Assembly (NCBI RefSeq): GCF_964204645.1
Contig: NC_134034.1
Location: 9,357,414 to 9,421,413 of the forward strand
Length of the DNA: 64,000 nt
Direction of reading: 5' to 3'
Origin: Tubulanus polymorphus
Lineage: Eukaryota; Nemertea; Palaeonemertea; Tubulaniformes; Tubulanidae
Shown: positions 1 through 12,555 of the stretch, one piece after another
Position numbering within the stretch: position 1 is the stretch's first letter
Layout: the number at the start of each line of letters is the position of its first letter
Notes under the pieces: generated by a model
Seen by the model: the letters and a program-made list of their open reading frames with translations, nothing else
Told to the model about the DNA's origin: nothing
Databases searched by the model: none
Position numbers and translations under genes: made by a program

Positions 1-338
1 GGAGCTCAGTGGATTGAGGTAAAAAAGAAACCACAAACCTGCTGATAATACCCTGAGTGGAGCTCACCGGATTGAGGTGGAAAGATTCCTCAAACCTGCT
101 GATAATACCCCGAGTGGAGCTCAGCGGATTGAGGGGGAAAGATTCCTCAAACCTGCTGACAATACCCCAAGTGGAGCTCAGCGGATTGAGGTGGAAAATA
201 CCTCAAACCTGCTGATAATACCCTGAGTGGAGCTCTGTGGATTGAGGTGGAAAACACCGCAAACCTGCTGATAATACCCTGAGTGGAGCTCAGCGGATTG
301 AGGGGGAAAGATTCCTCAAATCTGCTGATATTACCGCT
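1..338. repeat. 57-58 bp minisatellite, left end outside window
   Basis: About six head-to-tail copies of a 57-58 bp unit that begins GGAGCTCAGCGGATTGAGG and ends with GCTGATAATACCCTGAGT. Copies differ by scattered substitutions. The array lies in the intron upstream of the first visible ADAM exon and is cut by the window start, so its total copy number is unknown. Confidence 0.9.
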
Positions 339-383
339 GAGTCAGTTGAGTTTAGTGATTATTTGAATTTCTTTATTTTGTAG

Positions 384-3300
384 AGTAATAAACAGTCCGA
401 GCGTGCCGCAATTCCCACAAGATGGCGTTGTGATCGACGGCACGAAATGTGGCTCGGAACACGTGTGCATTAAACACCGATGCGTGAACACGAAACAGAT
501 CATTCCTGGCACGTGTCCAACAGCTCTGCCTCGACAAATCTGCTCTGGACACGGGGTAAGTTGTAACTCGCACGGGTCAGGGAGGGTCCTTATAGCAGCG
601 ATATCACGCAAACTCACAGGGGTCAGGGAGGGTCCTTATAGCAGCGATATCACGCGAACTCACACGGGTCAGGGAGGGTCCTTATAGCAGCGTTATCACG
701 CGAACTCACAGGGGTCAGGGAGGGTCCTTATAGCAGCGTTATCACGCGAACTCACATGGGTCAGGGAGGGTCCCTATAGCAGCGATATCACGCGAACTCA
801 CAGGGGTCAGGGAGGGTCCTTATAGCAGCGATATCACGTGAACTCACAGGGGTCAGGGAGGGTCCCTATAGCAGCGATATCACGTGAACTCACAGGGGTC
901 AGGGAGGGTCCCTATAGCAGCGATATCACGTGAACTCACAGGGGTCAGGGAGGGTCCTTATAGCAGCGATATCACGTGAACTCACAGGGGTCAGGGAGGG
1001 TCCCTATAGCAGCGATATCACGTGAACTCACAGGGGTCAGGGAGGGTCCCTATAGCAGCGATATCACGTGAACTCACAGGGGTCAGGGAGGGTCCCTATT
1101 GCAGCGATATCACGCGAACTCACATGGTTCAGGGAGGGTCCTTTTGGCAGCGATATCACGCGAACTCACAGGGGTCAGGGAGGGTCCTTATAGCAGCGTT
1201 ATCACGCGAACTCACAGGGGTCAGGGAGGGTCCTTATAGCAGCGATATCACGCGAACTCACAGGGGTCAGGGAGGGTCCTTATAGCAGCGATATCACGCG
1301 AACTCACAGGGGTCAGGGAGGGTCCTTATAGCAGCGATATCACGCGAACTCACATGGGTCAGGGAGGGTCCTTATAGCAGCGATATCACGCGAACTCACA
1401 CGGGTCAGGGAGGGTCCTTATAGCAGCGATATCACGCAAACTCACACGGGTCAGGGAGGGTCCTTATAGCAGCGATATCACGCGAACTCAGGGGTCAGGG
1501 AGGGTCCCTATAGCAGCGATATCACGCGAACTCACAGGGGTCAGGGAGGGTCCTTATAGCAGCGATATCATGCGAACTCACACGGGTCAGGGAGGGTCCT
1601 TATAGCAGCGATATCACGCGAACTCAGGGGTCAGGGAGGGTCCCTATAGCAGCGATATCACGCGAACTCACAAGGGTCAGGGAGGGCCCCTTCCCCTCCT
1701 CGCTCAAATCAGACCACATAATTATTTGGAGTTTGCTTATATAACGGTGAACCAAAACCCGAAATCAATCAATTCATATACTTTGAATTAACTACTTGTA
1801 AATAAAATAAAAATATCATCAAAGACCATAATTCATCCATTCAGTAATCACGGTGGTGTTAATTGTTTGTCTAATGATCAATTAATTAGAGTCATTAGTG
1901 CAATCAACGCGATCTGTCATTCAGAGGAAATTAGTGCAGAGAGTAGACAGTAGTTTTAGATATGGCCCTTAGTTAGTCGTGTATGGATATGTCTCTAGTT
2001 TAGGTGAGTCTCTCAAAACCGGAGTTAGTTTATTTTAACCCATTAGCATTCTGTGTAGTGTCTATTACTCCTCAGGAAATCCACATTAATCACGATACAG
2101 AATCAGTTTACAGTAGTAGCATGATGATATCTGTTCATTTCTATTTGGAAAAATTGAAAAATCACCCGTGAAATACTTGGGAAAACCGGAAGAATTTTTA
2201 ATTCATGAAACTGTGGGAACCATTTTGTAAACTACGATAAATTCAAGAGATAGAAATTAGTTCAGTTTCAAATATGACTCCAGAATAAAACCTGGAGTTT
2301 GATGACGAAACTTACTACAAACTTACAACAAATTAGATAAATTTCTCTTAATGTTTGCGATGTTTTTTGTTTGTTCAGGTTTGTTCCAGTAACCTCGAGT
2401 GCGTTTGTTTCCCTCGTTGGACTGGACGCGATTGCAACGTCATCAAACCGACAACGATCGCCATGACGACTGTCTCTACGACTGTCGCTGATAATCAGCA
2501 GACAACCTCGTCGATGACAAACAGGTCGATGTTCGTTAACTCGACGATTATTCGGCTACCGCCAGGGGGCGCTGTTGAAGGGAAGGATGATGTAACCGGT
2601 GTCTGGTTGGGTAAGGAAGAAGGTAGATGTTGTTTTTATCGTTTATTTTCACCCATCTCAAGGTTGAAGTATCTTTTCTAAGGCTCGTTTCGTGATATTT
2701 TAATTCAGGTTTTAAACCGGGTCCCTACGAGCCTGTTTCACAGAGATGTTGTTTTCTTGCTTTCGATGTATTTTATTTTCAATTCCTCCGTAAACCGTTA
2801 GATCAATAGGAAACCTCCTAAGCTACTATACAGGTTTGGCAACTGACCTGGAAAAAGGGTCATGCGATATTGTATGAATTCGGGAGCCTTAGAAAATTCA
2901 GGCCACCAGGTCCACCGCCCTAAATTCACCCCTCAACTTATATTCGAATATTGTATTTATGTCGTTTATATTTTTTGCAGCATCAGATGGAATTAGCACT
3001 GATACATTGCTGATTATCCTGGCAGGTGTCGCCGGCAGTCTTGTTGTCGTGTTCGGGTTTTTCTTGCTGTGTTACAGGTACGTGTGTACGCGTGCTCCGC
3101 TCCGATTGGTCCATTCGTTGGAATTACTCGCATATCGACCAATCAGAGACCATCGGTTAGAAAAATTCCACCGAAATGGAAACTGTGATTTTTTTTTCTA
3201 ATATTTCAGACGCAGAAGCCCGAACGGCGGACTTTACGTGAATAACTGGTTGTTGGGCGGAAAGAAAAAGAAGGTCGATAAAAATGGCCGACCGACTAGC

Positions 3301-6040
3301 ATCGGCAGCGAAGAGGCTCCGAATATTAATAGAATTATCAAATTTGGCAGCATGCCGTCTTACAGGTTCGTTAATTCATCTTAATCCGCACCAGGTTTAA
3401 TTCGGATTCGTGTTGACTCAGATATTTCTCCAGTTAAACCTTAAACCTTTCTTGATTAGGGCTAGGGATGGGTGTTTTGTGTGGCCTCTTTTCATTCTTC
3501 GTTAAATTAACAATGTTTTTCTTCAATGAAATCGCGATCTTGGAATGAAGCATGTCGTACTTCTAGTCCGTATTAGTTGGCAGCACCTTGCTGTCTGAGA
3601 AGAGTTTACTGGAGCAAAGGTATACATCAGGAAAGGGTTAAATCCTGATCAGTTTAACTCATGTTTATCTCAGTATTCAGAGATTATCACCAAAACCCAC
3701 AGTTCAGATTTCAGAGTTTATTGCTTGACTGTGTCAAAGTTTTGAATGAACCTCATCATCAGAGAGATTGTAAAGATGTGAAAAAAATTACCATTTTTTA
3801 TCAATCTGATCCATTATCGATATTTCAACTAGCGATATTTCGACAGCGATATTTCAACTAGCGATATTTTAGTATCAAAATTTGATGTTTTCAGGGAAGA
3901 AAAAGAGCAAGAACGACAACAAAGAAGGAGAATGATAATGCAAGGAATGATGGAGTACACCGATGACGAGGAAGGCACGACAATGCGACTAGTGTCGCCC
4001 GACGAGGATCCATACCCCTCGCCGGCGATATCCCTCGATAAGGTACCCGAGAAGGGTATCCTGAAAAACGGCAGCCAAAGTCCAAATCGCGTACGTCGCG
4101 CCGCAGCCGGCAGCGGAGTCCATACGGTCGCCGAGCTGGAAGGAGAAGAGAGTGACCATTCTCCGGAACGAAACGGTTCAGTGAGTGGTTCGCGTGAGGG
4201 TTTACTAGGAGCTGAGGGGGACGACGATTTGAAGAAGAGCGACTCGGACGCCGGCAGCTTGTGTAGCGACTACGGCAGTATAGAGGGCGGTACTTTACCA
4301 CGCGGAGTCTCCCCACTAGGTGGTGGCAGTAATCGCGGAGTCTCGCCGCTAGGGGGCAGCAGTAATCGCGGTGTCTCGCCACTAGAGGGCGTGCGTTCAG
4401 GAACTCCGACATCGGTCGGCAGTAACGCATCGAAGGGATCGCGCTCCGGTCGCTCAAACATACGCCACATCGGTGACTTAATTCGCCAGATCGAGGAACA
4501 AGTGGCGAACAAACCACCACCGACCGGTGCTGCCACCACGACGACATGCGACGATACAGCCGTGCAGACGGACTCGCCGGAGGGAAGCAATGGTCGAGGG
4601 TCGGGTGATTACAGCTCGTCGGGTAGTTCCGAGTCGTATCCGAGCGGTGGTGACCAGCATTCTCCCGATTACGGAGTAGCACCGTTGGCACGAGACGAGG
4701 TTTACTCGCCCGTAAATGAACTCGCCCCCGTCGAGGACGGGACGCAATTCAGCCCCGACGATAACAACGCCGCTGAATCTGCGTTCATCTGTGAGAATTG
4801 CCCGAGTGCTGTTTACCCTTGCGAACACGAAACTTTTGACGCGGCGGGGCCGTATTCGAAAGCGCTGCGCAGTCCAAGTTTCCTGAAGCGTACGCCGAGT
4901 CGCAGTCCGGACAGTCCGGCGTCGACTTGTAGCGATAACACGAAATGGCACTACTCGCCGATCGGGAGTCCGCGTCTACAGCGTAAGATCGTGGCGCGGC
5001 AATCGCCGTCGACGAGTCCGCGGTTACAGCGACGTTACGAGGCGCCAGACGAGACGGAACGGTTCACTCAGCCACCACTGCCGTATAAACAGCAGACCGG
5101 TCTGAATCAGAACACTCAGATCGATCCACTCGCGCGCAGTCCGAGTACGCCACCTGAATCACACGCTGGATCGCCACCCGAGGATCAGTTACCCAGCAAC
5201 CAACCGCAGCAGACGATGCGTAAATATATCGATTGTATACAGAATGAGTCGTCTGCCGTATTAACAGATCCATCTGCTGGAATAGAAAATCCGTCTGCCG
5301 GATTCAAAGCGAACATTGTCCATAAATCACCGTGGAAAAAACAGATATCATCCCCGAGCTCAAAACCGATGAACTGCACGACCGATGCCTCATCATCGTC
5401 CTCCTCATCACCGGCGCGGAAATTCTTCCCATCGTTGAAATCGAATTTCTTCAATCGTTCGAAGAGTGCGTCGCCCGAAACGAAGCGTCGACGAGCCGTC
5501 GCCGGAGACGACAAACCGACGAACGTACCGGTACGCGCTGGTTCCGAGTCGCCGCGTGTCGTTCACGCTTCGGTGCCGTCGATGATGTCGACCGTTGCGG
5601 CGCCACCTAGCGGACCATCATTACAACCGCCGGCTAGTCGACCAAAATCATTCAATCAGCCACCGGCGTTGAAGCCGACGCCGAAACCGCGACCCGGAAA
5701 ACCGGAAATCCCCGCCGAGAATTTGATGACGAAAGTATCGAATCTACCGCCGGAAAACTTGGACGATCCGCGGCGTCGTAAATCACCGTCACAGGAGTTT
5801 TACAAACGCTTCTCGCCGATATTTCCGCCGGATATGCTGTTAGAGGACTCGTTCAAGGTCGACCTCGTCGAACCGACGACCACCAACCTCAACGACCTCT
5901 CACCGACGATGCGTTACCATGACAACGCCGACTCACCCGATCACAATAACCCGTACAGTCCGGATGAGTCACCGAACGATGCAGCGCCATCTACCGGCGA
6001 TAATCGGCGGATAGCGGATGATTTGGTCTTACGGTTATGA
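384..6040 (+). CDS. ADAM22-like: ADAM11/22/23-like transmembrane disintegrin protein, C-terminal half (partial)
   Basis: The five last coding exons are 384-555, 2379-2610, 2981-3077, 3210-3365 and 3895-6040; all junctions are GT-AG and phases agree. Exons 1-2 give the end of the cysteine-rich region (DGTKCGSEHVCIKHRCV) and an EGF module split by an intron (CSGHG then VCSSNLECVCFPRWTGRDC). A Thr/Ser-rich stalk follows, then a membrane helix in exon 3 (LLIILAGVAGSLVVVFGFFL). Exons 4-5 encode a cytoplasmic tail of over 750 residues, rich in Ser/Pro, with three copies of an RGVSPL-type repeat near 4300-4390 and a KGILKN motif near 4062. The EGF pattern and long tail fit the ADAM11/22/23 group, which are catalytically inactive neuronal receptors in vertebrates; the tail length suggests ADAM22. 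The protein ends in LVLRL, a possible class II PDZ ligand. The prodomain and metalloprotease domain lie upstream of the window, so catalytic status cannot be judged. Confidence 0.85.
566..1690. repeat. 46-bp minisatellite in ADAM intron
   Basis: About 24 tandem copies of a 46-bp unit containing GGTCAGGGAGGGTCCTTATA and GCAGCGATATCACGCGAACT. Most units are exactly 46 bp; at least two (near 1490 and 1626) lack a CACA tetranucleotide. The unit is not a multiple of three, and open frames crossing it are chance. It starts about 10 bp after the donor site of the preceding ADAM exon. Confidence 0.95.
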
Positions 6041-7317
6041 TCGCAGCGCCCCCTCGCGGGGAGAGCTCGGTCGCGTAGCGAATATTTTGTATATTAGATA
6101 TTCATTTATTTATTTATTCTTAATCTACGGCACAAATCATGTCAATTTTCCCCCACAATCTGAAGGTTTATCGGAAATATCTCCGAATTGAAATATGCTG
6201 GAATCTTTATTCGTCGTAAAAATGTGGCCTTCATAGTAAGAAAATTCTTGGCGAATAGTTAGGAATGGTTGCCGTACAGTTAGATGATAACTGATGAGGC
6301 TTTGTCAAATTTTTACCTAATGCTGAATATGATTCGCGGCCAGATATGCAAAAAAATTAAGTGTTTAGAATTCACTGTGGATGAGTTCAATAAATGTAGA
6401 AAGTCTCACAAGTGGCGATCTGTATCCATGGACCAGTTGCATAGTCATGACAGTCCGACAGGTGTCATAAATCTAAGGACTGGTCTTGAGTTGTTAGATT
6501 AATTTTTTAAAACTGAATTGGTCTTAGAGCGATCTTAAGTCTTAAGCCATGACAATGGGACTAATCGAGACTTAAGTCCATAAGTGGTCTTTAATCTTCA
6601 GTAGGGTTGCTAGATTAGCTCTAAAACTGAATAAGCCAGTCTTAACTGTAAGCGATGACTTTGCAACTGGCCACTGAGTTCTAGGTTTTAACTATCAACG
6701 AGGCCTTCCACCTTCGGTCTTCCAGATAATAGAATATGACTGTTTATGTGTTGTGCTGCCATTTTATACGTCTGGAAAATGCGAGAATTTTACCATTGAT
6801 GCAATCAATTATTCATCGTCGAATAGATAAAATACAACTGTTGTAAGAATCTATATTCAGGTGTCTTAACTTGAAAAGAATGTTTTTCTGTCGCAGAAGA
6901 ATTTTGCCTTTTTAAGCATAAATGAAAATGTTATATATACAGATATATTGTTAAGGTACGCTTGGCTTTTTTCGCAATATTTTGGTGCTAATTCATCGTT
7001 GGAAAACTGAATATGATGATCGCTTTCGAAGATGATCATTGTATACGATATGATCGTGTGAATGTATTTATACTTTAGACTAGTGCATTTTGACGTTACG
7101 GAATTTGGGTTTGAAAAATTTGTCAAAAATTTCTTTTTTCTATCGGGAACATATTTTGGGAAAATTCTCTTTCACTACCCTGTATGATTTTAGTATTTAC
7201 ACAGGAAACTAATCTCCAGTTTTCTATATACTCTGGGTTTTAATACAATAGTTAGTATAATATCTATTTATATATACGATTGAGTTCTATCCAAAATAGA
7301 AACCGCTTTTTGCGATG
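6041..7317 (+). other. 3'UTR and downstream sequence of the ADAM-like gene
   Basis: AT-rich DNA follows the stop codon at 6038-6040. No reading frame with protein-like composition is seen. An AATAAA hexamer occurs near 6389, but the true poly(A) site cannot be chosen from sequence alone. Confidence 0.4.
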
Positions 7318-7650
7318 TCGCATGGTGGTCAGGTGACCTGGGATATTGGTTTTAATTGGCTGGTTGCTCCACCAGGTTGTCACATGGCCAGGTGGCCCAT
7401 CAGATCTATGATGTCACCAGACAGTGAGGAGACCTAGGATATGTACAGTGATTGGCTAGCCAGCAGATGGTCATCACCAGTCGACCTACCATTAGATCAT
7501 GATTGGCGAGCTAACTCTGCGAGGTCATCACATGGTCAGGTGACCTCAAATTAGATCGATCATTGGCTAGCTAGCTTTATGATGTCACCACATGGTCAGG
7601 TGACCTCAGATTAGACCGATGATTGGCTAGCTACCGGTAGCTTATTGATG
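7318..7650. repeat. Degenerate tandem repeat, ~70-bp unit
   Basis: Four to five diverged copies of a unit containing CACATGGTCAGGTGACCT and GATTGGCTAGCTA. The copies differ by many substitutions and small indels, so this is an old array. No gene is seen in it. Confidence 0.7.
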
Positions 7651-7965
7651 TTATGGGATGGTCAAGGGAAGCTGTAATACGTCGTATGTGTTCTGTAGGT
7701 AACTGTCATAGACTGGATGTTGTAATGGTCTGGAAGGAGATGGAACGAAGGGTTTTGAGGGTCATTTATTTGGATACTACATATATCATGTGCCTATATA
7801 GTATATAAATATATATATTTAATGAAAATGCAATTATATTAGAAAGAACAACTTTATATATAAGATATTGGATGATGTATCGTAGTAGAATTTATGCATT
7901 TTTTTATAACGGCTGGAATTTGTTTACTTTGAAAAAGTAGAGATTAGAATCTTTCATTTTTTTTA

Positions 7966-9146
7966 GCCCACTTGGGACTTTAGTCCCAGCGGCCTATTGC
8001 GTTCACTTTTCGTCCATTGTCTGTATGTTCGTCCGTTCGTCCATCCATAGGCAGAATCCAGTTATCTTGGGAAGTTTTGAAGACGCTTCAAGGTAATGTC
8101 TTCATATTTGGTTTATACATGTATCTACCCTAGACACATCTTCAGCCAAAAACTGGCCCTGTCAGAATCAAGATGGCCGACTGGCAGCCATTGCTGTTCG
8201 TCAAAATCAGCACTTTTTACACGTTTTTGAACTTTTTGAGGGAAATTTTGAAGACACCTTGATCAATTACCTTGATTTTTCGTATATATTTGAACCTTTT
8301 AAGTGCCCAAAAATGTCAATGTTGGCCCGAATTCTTGGTCCTGTAGCTTCCTACTGGTTTGCCATTTCTCATTGCGATTGCTGATGGGTATTGTTTGGAA
8401 AGGGATGTTTTATACCTGAGAGGTATTTTTGATCAGCCAATTATGACGCAATTGGCGGCCATCTTGGTGTCATCAGTACTCATTCGTAGTTGGGAAAAAG
8501 TTTTTCCACATTATATTGATACCTAAGCATATACGACAATGAATTAGAAAGTTGTAGGTTATAACGTGTTCTATGATTGTAATGAGTTTCAAGTTCATTG
8601 GTTTTTGTATATGGCCACCAGGGGGCGTTGAATAATACAACATCTTAGTATTTCTATATTATATTTGTACCAATACATATTTTGTTACCACAATCAATTG
8701 CAAAGTTGTAGCTCATAACATCGTCTATGATTGTGGTGAGTTTTAAGGATATTAGTTATTCTAGATGGCCACCGGGGGGCGTTAAATAGTAGAATTACCT
8801 AGTATTTCCTTATTATATTGGTACCTAGGCATATGTTGTTACCATGATCAATTGCAAAATTGTAGTTCATGACATGTTCTATGATTGTGGTGAGTAACAA
8901 GGTTATTGGGTTTTTTAATATGGTCACCAGGGGGTGTTGAATAGTAGAATAACTTAGTATTTCCTTATTAAATTGGTTACGAGGCATATTTTGCTATCAC
9001 AATTAATTACAAAATCGTAACTGCTGACATGTTCTGTGATTGTGGTGAGTTTCAAGGTCATTGGTTTTTGTATATGGTCACCAGGGGGCGTTGAATATTG
9101 AAATTGTTAGATCGTTGAGCCTTTGAAACCACTTCCCAAGTGGGCA
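7966..9146. mobile_element. Non-autonomous DNA transposon with internal ~155-bp repeats
   Basis: The 1.18-kb element is bounded by a perfect 12-bp terminal inverted repeat, GCCCACTTGGGA at 7966 and TCCCAAGTGGGC ending at 9146. A short hairpin (GGGACTTTAGTCCC) sits just inside the left end. The right half holds four diverged copies of a ~155-bp block, each with a CACCAGGGGGCGTTGAA-type core near 8620, 8775, 8930 and 9085. No transposase frame is present and no clear target-site duplication was found. Related left-end sequence recurs at about 50570-51030 and 59510-59980. Superfamily not assigned. Confidence 0.6.
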
Positions 9147-10689
9147 TGGTGTCCCTGGACCCCTAGATCTATATATAGCTCTTACATATATATTTACACT
9201 TTTCATAGATTTACGAATGATTTTATTCGTTTTTTTGCGGTTTGATTTACGAAAATTGTGTTTTAACCCTTTACCATTCGATTGCTATTAGTTCGACCAA
9301 AAAACCTATCAAGACGGTTCAAGGCGTTAAGTTGTTAAGTATAAGTAGGCTAGAACTCGAGAGTACCAGAATCAAATTCAATTATCAAAATTGTTTACTA
9401 CATTTTCGAGGCAAAGTCCAATTTTTTTCTACTATAGTTCTTTTTGTAATCATATCGAAAATGAGGTAGGGATAGAATCCAACGATCAAACAGCTCCGAA
9501 ATTGGTTCCACAGATCTGAGTTTAGTAAGACATGCGTTTAAGTTAGTTCATACCCAAAACTTTAGACCTAAAGTCTTATTTTCTACTCAAAACTGTAGAA
9601 CTGGCTCCGTAATGATACCAAAGCTCAAAGCAATCACTTTTTTACGAAATACTTTTTTCAGGGGGCTTGAAAATGCCTAGGCTTTATCATATGGACAATT
9701 GCTTTAAAAGAATTGTGTATGGCTTGGATAGAATTATGAGCAAAATAATCAGTATAAAAAGGGTCCATTTTCGTTCTGAAATGGGGCCAATATTTTCCTT
9801 CAAACCTTGGTGTTTGACTTATAAAGGTTTGTTTTTTATCAATAATGGTGGCAATCTTCAGCACCATCACCATTTCAGCCCCCTCCAGGGAAAATTATGA
9901 GATTTTATTTGACACATATCTTTCCGCGTTATATACGGTAGATGTAGCATTTTACTTCGTAGAGATTTTTTACCAGTTTTTCTAGTTGAATTTTTCATAT
10001 CAATCGATGGTTTTCTTTTGAAGCCGAAGATAAAAACTGAGATCAAATGTTTTTATTTTCAAAGTCGGTCTCCATGTTGTACTTAGGCCTTCTCGAACTG
10101 TCTACAGGTATCGATCTGCCGCCTGGAACCAATCCCCGAAATCTGAATTAGTTTTTATGATTAACTATGTTGAACGTTATAGCATGGTTCTGTTCATGGT
10201 TCTTGGTGGCACAAATTGTAACCAATGCATATACACAGCTGATATTTTGTCACTAGGAGGGAGATAGGTGTTGTTCTGGAAAGTTCGTCCATCAGCTCTA
10301 AGCCACTTGGATGTGCTGGGAGAAAATGTGCAAAATTTCAATGAATTTTTCCCCACTCAGCTAAACGATTGATTCTTGATGATGACATCACAGGGAAAGC
10401 CCTTCAGAAAGGCATCACTTGTGAGGCCTTTAGATGGTTCTAGTAGGCAGATAGATTGATACCAGTAGACCAATATTTATATATACTCAAGTAGTAAAAG
10501 ATCTGAAACCTCAGTCGTGGGTAATATTTGTAGCTTAAATTGAGTTAAACTTCACTCAAACTGGGTGCAAACAAATATGTACAAAATGTGTTTTTGAAAA
10601 TTTAATTTTGGCCATGATTTTTTGGTTCATTCAAGAGGAAACTACAGGGTAAATGCTTTCAAATTGTTTTCGTCACCAACATGTTTTTA
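9147..10689. other. Intergenic, no gene recognised
   Basis: AT-rich DNA with only short frames. A weak inverted pair (AGGGGGCTTGAAAATG near 9660 and CATTTCAGCCCCCTCC near 9872) with mirror-image open frames between them may mark a small foldback element of about 230 bp. Nothing else is supported. Confidence 0.4.
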
Positions 10690-10883
10690 CAGTAAACCTC
10701 GCCTAACTCCGGGGGTTGAGGGGTGGGAGGCAAGCTGGTACGGGCAAAATTGGTGCGAGGTGTACGAGCGAAGTCTGAGTTAAGAATCGGAAAATATGTC
10801 ACGAAGTCGATGGAATGATTACATAACGTTTATGTTGGAGTTAGTCAAAAGCCGGCAATGCCCGAGTAGGTTGAGGTTTACTG
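10690..10883. mobile_element. Short pogo/Tigger-like MITE
   Basis: The 194-bp element starts CAGTAAACCTC and ends GAGGTTTACTG, a perfect 11-bp inverted repeat, with TA on both sides (10688-10689 and 10884-10885). CAG ends plus TA duplication are typical of pogo/Tc1-mariner elements. It has no coding capacity. Confidence 0.75.
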
Positions 10884-12555
10884 TAATATAATTCAGGGTT
10901 CCTATAACTCATTGATTCCTTGAAAACTCCTTGGATTTTGAGAAATTGGCAATTAGAAAATGTTTAGGTTTTAAGCCTAGTTATTATACACACAGATTCC
11001 ACTGAATGAAATGGTTTACTGAGATAAACTGTACTGATTTAGGAGGAGTCTACAGTAATTGGGATATGAAAGTGATGCCGACACTCCTCGAAATTTGAAA
11101 TGTTCTCCTTGAAAACTCCTTGAATTCTGGAATAACTGATCTGTAGGGACCCTGTAATTTTTGAAGAAACAAATTCAATTATATTGCTGTTATTTGTTTT
11201 TCTGGTAAAAGGTGTCGCTGACACTGCTTTGAAGTTCCAGAATGAAATTTATTTAACGAGTTTACTAGGTCCTGTGTAGGATCGTTGCGTACATTGAAGA
11301 TGTATTTTTATTGCATGGTGTCTGTAATAGTGTATTTATTATCATCGGTAGAAAATTATTATAGAGACATTTTACTGAATTCGGTAAGTAAAAAAGGATA
11401 TACTTGAATTCTCGGTTGTTTGCTTATTTGGATGACAAACTTTAATTGGTTTGTTTAGTTAACCTCGTGACTATGAAGTGTGTTGCGCGCACAGCCACCC
11501 GCTTGAATATTTATCAGCTTCGCGCCTCATTCCAAGGCCAGACTCTTTTAAGGCTGGCTTATGTCGACAAGCAACGCGACGCCTACCGACTCCTACCGAC
11601 GCAACTGAGAGCAACCGCGAGCGCAGCCCAGCTTTTGTCGACTGCGCTCCGATTCGCAGCAACTGAGGCCGACTATCGGAATACGAGATCCTCCCAGTTG
11701 CTTCCCTGCTTATGTCGGTTACGATTACTGGCAACTGCAACGGCTCAGATGGTCACATGATAAGCATTTTGAGAATAAATTATAATTATAATTCTACCAA
11801 TTTCGCTTCTAGATCTTCGATCCAGTCATCTGCCATCTGCCGTGCTGAAGGTTTGGTTTACGTTTCGAAATAGGAGTACTTGAATTTGAAAGTTTATGAC
11901 TAACTACGAATGACGCTAACTAGCGGTCATAATTTGTACGGTGTATCTGCGGTCTCGGCTGGAACCCTTGCGCTCAGTTCCGTCGCGTTGCAGATGAGCT
12001 TATGTTGGTTGCGATCGAAAGCAACTGTCCGCCTACCGTAGGACGGAGTAGAACATGGGCAACTAGCCGGATACGGCTTGCGACGAGTCGGTAGGCGTCG
12101 GGTTGCCGTCGCAAGCCGGCTTATGTCGAACCGATAGAGCAGCAACTGGCGGCCTCTCGCAGAAGAAAAGACTAGACATTTCTCGAATAAAGCAGCCAAA
12201 TCAAGGCATTTCTCAGATTAATCAACCAAGTCAAAGGCCTCAATTGGGGTTCCGCGTGGTTCTGCCCTTGGTTTTACGTAGATATTTTTGAATAGTTGCC
12301 ATAGACCCGTGAACATAAGACCCGACATTTAAGTGGCAACTTAATTGTTTCAAATAAGATATTTATATCACACACATTTTATGTATTTATAACAGACAAA
12401 GATACCGATATCACGGCGTTCGATTTTTATTGCTCCTTTGAAGGCTTGAGGAAGGCAAGGGTATAACCGGTATAGATGTGCATCTTGCTACCCGCCCTTG
12501 GACCTAAACTAGTCTTAACTGTGTATCGGTTAACGGTCAGGTGAGCATTGGTCTT
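10884..12555. repeat. Non-coding stretch with a likely foldback element (about 11490-12180)
   Basis: 10884-11440 shows nothing recognisable. From about 11490 to 12180 the base composition becomes GC-rich and motifs recur in opposite orientation: GACGCCTACCGACTC near 11580 is found inverted near 12090, and GGCTTATGTCGA-type blocks occur near 11555 and 12115. The open frames on both strands are by-products of this symmetry. The element ends are not clear. Confidence 0.5.

Noticed and set aside
1-1690. CRISPR-like array
   Set aside because: Head-to-tail repeats without unique spacers, in a eukaryotic intron; these are minisatellites.
11446-12291. Possible small proteins near 11.4-12.3 kb
   Set aside because: Several mutually overlapping frames caused by inverted GC-rich motifs; no conserved features.
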